Source: Hyphomicrobiaceae bacterium (lineage in GTDB: Bacteria; Pseudomonadota; Alphaproteobacteria; Rhizobiales; Hyphomicrobiaceae). Taken from it: DNA of 11,065 bases. The stretch is taken from positions 1 through 11,065 of the forward strand of contig JABSQE010000041.1 of assembly GCA_013214245.1 (NCBI GenBank). The letters are read 5' to 3'. The translations under genes and the position numbers were made by a program. The notes below the pieces were generated by a model. The model was given only the letters and a program-made list of their open reading frames with translations, did not search any database and had not been told where the DNA came from. This document shows, piece after piece, positions 7,278 through 11,065 of the stretch (position 1 is its first letter; every line of letters starts with the position of its first letter).

Positions 7278-7535
7278 ATGTACATATATTTGATTACAAT
7301 AAATATTGCAGTGAAGTTTGTTTTACTAATTGAGCTATATTATCCATTTCGTAAAATCTTTAGATGCATAAGCTATGTATTATTACTAAATAACTTAGGT
7401 CTTTTAAAGTATAGATATCGACCTTCTCTCGGCTGGCGAGTGTGCTTCTCTGTAAGTCTGGGAAACAACCTTAGCAAGCCTTTACTTTATAAAGTTTCAT
7501 CTACTTTGCATGGTTCTCCAAGCTTGAAAAAATAG
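7278..7535 (+). CDS. doubtful ORF, 85 aa, hydrophobic N-terminal half
   Basis: ATG 7278 has only a weak upstream CGGAA. The first 40 residues are hydrophobic and aromatic with scattered Lys/Arg and could form a membrane helix. The rest (from about residue 44) is polar with no recognisable motif. Composition follows the AT-rich background, and similarity to any family was not recognised. It may be spurious or a remnant. Listed only because it is the longest open frame in a 1.16-kb gap. Confidence 0.15.
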   Translation: MYIYLITINIAVKFVLLIELYYPFRKIFRCISYVLLLNNLGLLKYRYRPSLGWRVCFSVSLGNNLSKPLLYKVSSTLHGSPSLKK

Positions 7536-7658
7536 CGTTCACCCGATAGGTTTCATCCTATTCAAGTCTCAATCTTAAGGTGTTAAAAATCATGTTTAAG
7601 TCATTTGCATTGTTTGAAAGAAGATATAGGTCATTGCTTTTTTTAAGTTTATTTCAAA

Positions 7659-7686
7659 TTACAGAAAATTTAATTGTTTTTATAAC
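7659..7686 (+). promoter_or_regulatory. weak candidate promoter before the NifU-like gene
   Basis: TTACAG (7659-7664) and TATAAC (7681-7686) are spaced by 16 nt. The predicted start near 7693 would fall in the likely ribosome-binding site AAAGGTG (7689-7695), which argues against it. It is listed because the same TTACAG element occurs before ispH. Confidence 0.2.
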
Positions 7687-7706
7687 CCAAAGGTGTACTT
7701 TTAATA

Positions 7707-8138
7707 ATGAGTGATTTGAATGATTTGTATAGCGATCGCTTGCTCTCATTCGCGAGCAATATTACAAATTCTCGAACCTTAGATGATTATGACGCTAAGG
7801 CGACTGCGCATTCAAAGCTTTGCGGATCAGTTGTTTCAGTCGAAATAAAGGTGCAAAACAGATGCATTGTTAATTTCGGACAAACTGTTAAAGCCTGTCT
7901 ATTAGGTCAAGCAACTGCGGCTATAATAGGCAGAAATATAATTGGCACCCCGTGTGAAGAGTTTCGTAATGTGGTGAGGCAAGTGCGATCAATGCTTAAG
8001 AATAACGGTGCTCCACCAGGTGGAAGATGGTCTGATCTTGCTTTATTAGAGCCTGTTCGTCCTTATAAAGCAAGACATACTTCAACTCTACTTGTTTTCG
8101 ACGCTGTAGAGAAGGCGCTTTATGAACTTGATCATTAA
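7707..8138 (+). CDS. NifU/IscU-like iron-sulfur cluster scaffold protein
   Basis: A 143-aa member of the NifU N-terminal (IscU-like) family, in the alphaproteobacterial form usually found next to yidD. Conserved landmarks are the ATAHSKLCGS segment with C39, KACLLGQA with C64, the G-x-P-x-G-R-W-S-D-L turn (101-111), LEPVRPY (114-120) and RHTSTLL with H124. Canonical IscU carries three cluster cysteines, the last in an H-C pair; here H124 is followed by Thr, so the third ligand is absent. C53 and C83 are extra cysteines. I believe this is typical of the subfamily, so assembly, transfer or a non-cluster role remain open. The upstream AAAGGTG is 11 nt from the ATG. The last 17 nt overlap yidD. 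Confidence 0.87.
   Translation: MSDLNDLYSDRLLSFASNITNSRTLDDYDAKATAHSKLCGSVVSVEIKVQNRCIVNFGQTVKACLLGQATAAIIGRNIIGTPCEEFRNVVRQVRSMLKNNGAPPGGRWSDLALLEPVRPYKARHTSTLLVFDAVEKALYELDH
8109..8115 (+). promoter_or_regulatory. ribosome-binding site of yidD inside the upstream gene
   Basis: GAGAAGG lies 6 nt before ATG 8122, within the 3' end of the NifU-like gene. It supports the overlapping start of yidD and co-translation of the two genes. Confidence 0.6.
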
Positions 8139-8526
8139 GGCGTCCTGTAGCACAATCCTATTTTGTAGAGAGATATACAACTTGTTACATTTCAATAAGA
8201 CATGGTTTAGGTTATGTGTGTTTGTACGCATCATTATTAAAGCACCGATATTTCTTTACCGCTGGACTGTAAGGCCGTGGCTTGGTTGGCCTTGTAGACA
8301 TTTACCGACTTGTTCTGAATACGCTTTAGAAGCAATAGATAAGAATGGGGTTTGGAAGGGAGGATGGCTAATTCTTTCTAGATTGTTGCGCTGTCAGCCA
8401 TGGGGGACTTCAGGTTTAGACCCAGTTCCTGACTTAACCTTAATAAGTTATAAGTTACAACCGTGGCGGTACGGCTGCTGGAATGGAAAACATATCATTT
8501 ATCATTGGCATAAACACGATAGTTGA
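8122..8526 (+). CDS. yidD: membrane protein insertion efficiency factor YidD
   Basis: YidD assists YidC/Oxa1-dependent insertion of inner-membrane proteins from the cytoplasmic face. The hallmark is R-P-W-L-G-W-P-C-R-H-L-P-T-C-S-E-Y-A-L-E-A-I (51-72), with conserved C58 and C64, followed by G-V-W-K-G-G-W-L (76-83), the RLLRCQPW motif (88-94) and GLDPVP (98-103). An amphipathic, Arg-containing helix precedes it (about 29-47). At 134 aa it is at the long end of the family; the first 30 residues and the C-terminal tail after about 105 are less conserved. The start is inside the end of the NifU-like gene (17-nt overlap) with its own ribosome-binding site. In rhizobia thrS often follows; here the downstream sequence is empty. 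Confidence 0.93.
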   Translation: MNLIIKASCSTILFCREIYNLLHFNKTWFRLCVFVRIIIKAPIFLYRWTVRPWLGWPCRHLPTCSEYALEAIDKNGVWKGGWLILSRLLRCQPWGTSGLDPVPDLTLISYKLQPWRYGCWNGKHIIYHWHKHDS

Positions 8527-8878
8527 GAAGCTTAAATAAATTTGCTACCGCACTATCTAACAACAAGTATACAATTTTATCATAAATTACATACTATAAA
8601 TCTCAGATTAAGACTAAATTCTTTTTTTCTATACATAATATTTGTTAATTTTTTTCTCTAAGCTAAAAGTAATGCAAATTTTTCCATGCCATACTCAAAT
8701 ATTATTCAAGATTTAGCTTTGTAATAAATTAATTTAAGTTCTAATCTTCTATCAGTATATATGCTATCTGAGTTGTTGTTTGATGAAATTCTGTATTTAG
8801 ACATGGAGGCAAACGTTTAGTAATAGTTACTTTAGGTCAATGCAGAATAGTGTTTTGCATAAGCTTTGAACCCTTATC

Positions 8879-8905
8879 AGGATATGATCCTAGGATATTA
8901 AGGAT
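8879..8905. repeat. clustered AGGAT/ATCCT units
   Basis: AGGAT occurs at 8879-8883, 8892-8896 and 8901-8905, with ATCCT at 8887-8891. The units form a small hairpin (3-nt loop) and an overlapping 10-bp palindrome ATCCTAGGAT. It is too small to assign a role. Confidence 0.4.
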
Positions 8906-9014
8906 GTCTTTTGCTAAGTTGAAAACTGTAAATTTCTTTTCTGTTAAAAATTTTAAGACAAATTTTAATTTTATCACTATATAATTTTTACAATAATAAG
9001 AAATATCTTATTTT

Positions 9015-9030
9015 AAAAATCAAGATTTTT
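9015..9030 (-). terminator. AT hairpin downstream of the nitroreductase
   Basis: AAAAATC and GATTTTT are exact complements around a 2-nt AA spacer, 15 nt past the nitroreductase stop. The stem has only one G-C pair, so it would be weak. It could serve either strand. Confidence 0.3.
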
Positions 9031-9044
9031 AATTAGGTTTTCAG

Positions 9045-9710
9045 CTAAACGTAAGTGGTGAATTCGTTTACGTCTATCCTAGTGGTGCGATAAGTGTTAA
9101 CCTTAGCTTTAGGATCCGGGTAGCCAAGAGCAATTCCTGTGATAAGAATCTCGTTTTTTGGTGCGCCGATATGCTCAATTACGGTATCAAAAAAATTACA
9201 GAAAGCAGCTTGAGGGCAAGTTTCTAGTCCATAGTGACGTGCAGCTAGCATTATTGACTGAATGAACATCCCTGTATCAAGCCAACTGCCTAGTTGCAAC
9301 TCTCGGTCTAGAGTTATGAACAGGCCAACGGGGGCGTCGAAGAAGGTGTAATTACGCCCATGCTGATTATTCATGGCTACTTTATCGTCTTTTTTGATAT
9401 CTAGACTAGCATAGAGACCCCAGCCACACTCACGCCGACGTTCTAAGTAAGGGGAACGCCAAGTTGTGGGATAGTAATTGTATTCACGATCAGACTGGTC
9501 GCCAGCATTATGCCGAGCAATACAAGCTTTGGAGAGAGCAACTTTTTTCTCACCTGTTATTACATAAACCTTCCAGGGTTGAATATTAGAGCCGGAAGGA
9601 GCGCGCCTTGCAATATTAAGAATTCCATGTACTATCTCACGTGATATTTTTTTTTCAGGGAGAAAAGCACGGATACTTTGACGTCCAATTATAGCATCTT
9701 TAATATTCAT
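9045..9710 (-). CDS. FMN-dependent nitroreductase family protein
   Basis: A 221-aa oxidoreductase of the nitroreductase superfamily (NfsB/NfnB-like). Members bind FMN as dimers and reduce nitroaromatics, quinones or other acceptors using NAD(P)H. FMN-contact motifs are R10-x-S-x-R14 (RQSIRAF) and APSGSNIQPW (37-46). The central region has WLDTGMFIQSIMLAARHYGLETCPQAA (143-169) and the C-terminal part GIALGYPDP (192-200), both typical. The insertion around 68-100 with many Arg and Tyr residues is also seen in relatives. It lies alone on the minus strand, convergent with yidD. A putative promoter and a 12-bp palindrome lie upstream. The ribosome-binding site is weak. The physiological substrate is unknown. 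Confidence 0.92.
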   Translation of the reverse strand: MNIKDAIIGRQSIRAFLPEKKISREIVHGILNIARRAPSGSNIQPWKVYVITGEKKVALSKACIARHNAGDQSDREYNYYPTTWRSPYLERRRECGWGLYASLDIKKDDKVAMNNQHGRNYTFFDAPVGLFITLDRELQLGSWLDTGMFIQSIMLAARHYGLETCPQAAFCNFFDTVIEHIGAPKNEILITGIALGYPDPKAKVNTYRTTRIDVNEFTTYV

Positions 9711-9751
9711 TGTCTTATATCTTTTTAAGTGTGCCAGTAAGTTAGTTTAGA

Positions 9752-9781
9752 ATTACAGCCTTGCTAATCTCTAAAAGTTAA
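9752..9781 (-). promoter_or_regulatory. candidate promoter of the nitroreductase gene
   Basis: On the minus strand TTAACT (9781-9776) and TGTAAT (9757-9752) are spaced by 18 nt. The -10 matches at 5 of 6 positions and the -35 at 4 of 6. The leader would be about 35 nt. The -35 is overlapped by the palindrome at 9779-9790. Confidence 0.35.
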
Positions 9782-9790
9782 CACGTGTTA
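9779..9790. promoter_or_regulatory. perfect 12-bp palindrome, possible operator
   Basis: TAACACGTGTTA is its own reverse complement. It sits about 70-80 bp upstream of the nitroreductase ATG and overlaps the candidate -35. Position and symmetry fit binding by a dimeric regulator such as a TetR- or MarR-type repressor, but no regulator gene is in the window. Confidence 0.45.
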
Positions 9791-9964
9791 CAGCCAACTG
9801 TGAATCTTATTTTATGCTCTCTCGATAGTTTCAGAACAAAACAATAAGCACGTTTGTCATTTTAGTTATTACAAAAAAGAAGTCGTAGCTGGCGTTTATT
9901 AAGGTTTAAATTTTTATATTTTACTTTTATGTCCTTGTGTTTAACTTAGAGTTATATATGAACT

Positions 9965-10156
9965 ATGTCGTTTTTCGGTCTGCCCGGGCAAACTAGCATG
10001 AAATCTAAGAAAGGAATTTCAATTGTGAGAGAGCGTTCCAAGTTTTGCGCTTTCAATTACGACTTGCTTAATTTAGCTAGCTGTATGTTAAACCTAGATA
10101 GCCTTTTAAGTACGGTTAACATAGCATTATTTAAAAGTCTTAAAAAGTTGATATAG
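9965..10156 (+). CDS. doubtful ORF, 63 aa
   Basis: ATG 9965 has no ribosome-binding site at a suitable distance; a TAGAG upstream fits a competing out-of-frame ATG at 9958 better. The peptide begins MSFFGLPGQTSMKSKKG and has no recognised motif; Cys residues are at 28 and 40. The first part is less AT-rich than the surroundings. It lies just before a clearly decayed gene, so it may be a gene fragment. No function can be given. Confidence 0.17.
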   Translation: MSFFGLPGQTSMKSKKGISIVRERSKFCAFNYDLLNLASCMLNLDSLLSTVNIALFKSLKKLI

Positions 10157-10299
10157 CATAATAGGAAAGAAATTAACGTTTTACCATTCTTACCTTCTTG
10201 ATTTCACACTTACATCTTGGCATAGATTACTTGCAGAAAATGTAGCATGATATTAACTCGTATTAGCGTACAAATTTTTGGGTAAATGTACATTTGTAT

Positions 10300-11030
10300 C
10301 TTTACCAAAGCCAGTGCGCGTATAGCTATCATATCTCCAGGACACAGCTTAGAACGATATGGTATTTAAAGGTGCTGTAATTACAGAAGTTCGGTAGCCA
10401 TTGGTTTGGCGTATTGATAGCAACTACTTAAGCTGCATTAAGAAATGGAATAATAGGCTAACTGGCTGGCGGCATTCAGCATGCTTACAGTGTATTAGGT
10501 TCTGGTATCTGTACTTTTGATGATCTAGCAATTATAGCAAATACCTTTTTGAAAATCGTATTTGCGCTCGGATTGCTGTTCTTTACTTTGACTTCTATCA
10601 AGGTGATAGAAGTGCGCCAATATTAGCAGGTAGGTCTAATTAAATAGACATCGCTATTCATGTCGAGAAGAATTCTCCATTTTATAAGATTTCATCTGAC
10701 AATTGATTTTGGCTTAACAGATAACACAAAAGATTCTGATAATTTAAGGCTGTTGATAAAGACCTCAGTTTAGTTCATGCTCTGGCCCATGATTAATAGT
10801 TTTACATATTTGGTACTGATACATTATCCTGCTAAATAGGCTTGATAGCTTGCCAATTTTTCTTAATGCTTTAAGAAAGCGAGACGAGCGTGCTATTAAA
10901 TTTGTGCGACAACATGATCCGCAAATAAGTTTTGATTTCGCGGTAGATATTTAAATTCTTTAACCGAAGCTGTGGAAAACCATGCTGCTACACCGCAAAT
11001 TGTTATGAAAATGTGTTCTTGCTAGTGATA
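10300..11030 (+). pseudogene. decayed histone deacetylase family (AcuC/HDAC-like) gene
   Basis: No long ORF exists, but successive pieces in changing frames line up in order with bacterial histone-deacetylase-like Zn hydrolases. The pieces are: MVFKGAV (10359-10379), AALRNGIIG then a stop then LAGGIQHAYSVLGSG (10432-10506), CTFDDLAIIA (10510-10539), ARIAVLYFDFYQGDRSA (10566-10616), IHVEKNSPFYKISSD (10656-10700), IDFGLTDNTKDSDNL (10702-10746), FYIFGTDTL (10800-10826), ALRKRDERAIKFVRQHD (10868-10918), and GRYLNSLTEAVENHAATP (10942-10995). At least five frame changes and several in-frame stops (for example 10429-10431 and 10459-10461) rule out function. The first His of the family's GGxHHA active-site pair is Gln (GGIQHA), and the Zn-ligand His of the D-x-H motif is Tyr. 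Intact relatives are about 300 aa. The 5' limit is uncertain. Confidence 0.82.
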
Positions 11031-11065
11031 TGATAATATCTGTTGCATGTTGTATATTGTTACTA

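Larger units (their letters stand above)
6545..7706. other. long gene-poor region (about 1.16 kb)
   Basis: Strongly AT-rich with frequent stops in all frames. I see no recognisable protein remnant, tRNA or mobile-element end. Two doubtful ORFs lie inside (7037-7144 and 7278-7535). Local structure includes an 8-bp stem AAACTATC/GATAGTTT (7084-7110), a 12-bp AT palindrome at 7484-7495, and GATAGG/CCTATT near 7544-7561. A short frame from ATG 6715 (MKEKRWFVLKHIN) and another from ATG 6774 end quickly. The region probably held a gene that has eroded beyond recognition by eye, or holds an unrecognised RNA. Confidence 0.55.
8527..9044. other. AT-rich intergenic region between convergent genes (about 520 bp)
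   Basis: No credible ORF or remnant was found. It contains T-rich runs near 8620-8660 without a good hairpin, a cluster of AGGAT pentamers in both orientations at 8879-8905, and an AT hairpin at 9015-9030. It may be an eroded former gene position, since thrS commonly follows yidD in relatives. Confidence 0.55.
9711..10299. other. gene-poor region between the nitroreductase and the deacetylase pseudogene
   Basis: About 590 bp. It holds the nitroreductase promoter region and palindrome, then AT-rich sequence and one doubtful ORF (9965-10156). The N-terminal end of the decayed deacetylase gene may lie in its right part (from about 10180), but I cannot align it by eye. No RNA gene was recognised. 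Confidence 0.5.

Noticed and set aside
7430..7565. A tRNA, RNase P or other known structured RNA in the less AT-rich patch
   Set aside because: No cloverleaf, acceptor stem or known conserved RNA core could be traced. Only short unrelated hairpins are visible.
1..11065. CRISPR array, insertion sequence, prophage, toxin-antitoxin or novel defence system
   Set aside because: No regularly spaced repeats, terminal inverted repeats, transposase or integrase motifs, or paired small ORFs of that kind were seen. The genes are mostly conserved housekeeping and metabolic ones.

Overview
The window looks like AT-rich chromosome from a Rhizobiales (Hyphomicrobiales)-type alphaproteobacterium. The gene order ispH-thrB-rnhA, the APH-fold homoserine kinase, the IscU-like scaffold followed by yidD, and the protein sequences themselves all fit that group. 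About one third of the window has no intact gene, and one gene has clearly decayed. That suggests a host-associated lineage with ongoing genome erosion. Genus and family cannot be settled from this sequence.

Layout. Positions 1-595 (minus strand) hold the start of a lipoprotein gene that runs off the left edge. A divergent promoter region follows, then a plus-strand cluster ispH (730-1755), thrB (1770-2735) and rnhA (2777-3226), ending at a stem-loop. Next come an orphan periplasmic substrate-binding protein (3504-4358), another stem-loop, and a tightly linked pair: a COG2908 metallophosphoesterase (4677-5465) and a GT4 glycosyltransferase (5468-6544). A gap of about 1.16 kb follows, with only doubtful small ORFs. 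The overlapping pair of a NifU/IscU-like scaffold (7707-8138) and yidD (8122-8526) comes next, then an AT-rich gap and a minus-strand nitroreductase (9045-9710) with a 12-bp palindrome over its putative promoter. The right end (about 10300-11030) is a frameshifted, stop-riddled histone-deacetylase-family pseudogene.

Functions. The genes are mostly housekeeping: isoprenoid precursor synthesis (IspH, an Fe-S enzyme), threonine synthesis (ThrB), RNA-DNA hybrid removal (RnhA), Fe-S handling (NifU-like), membrane protein insertion (YidD), and probably membrane lipid remodelling. In the lipid pair, a PlcP-like phospholipase would supply diacylglycerol to the glycosyltransferase.

I found no new defence system, mobile element, CRISPR array, tRNA or rRNA. 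The most useful points not obvious from simple ORF calling are the edge lipoprotein gene, the deacetylase pseudogene, the PlcP/Agt-like reading of the lipid gene pair, and the palindrome upstream of the nitroreductase.
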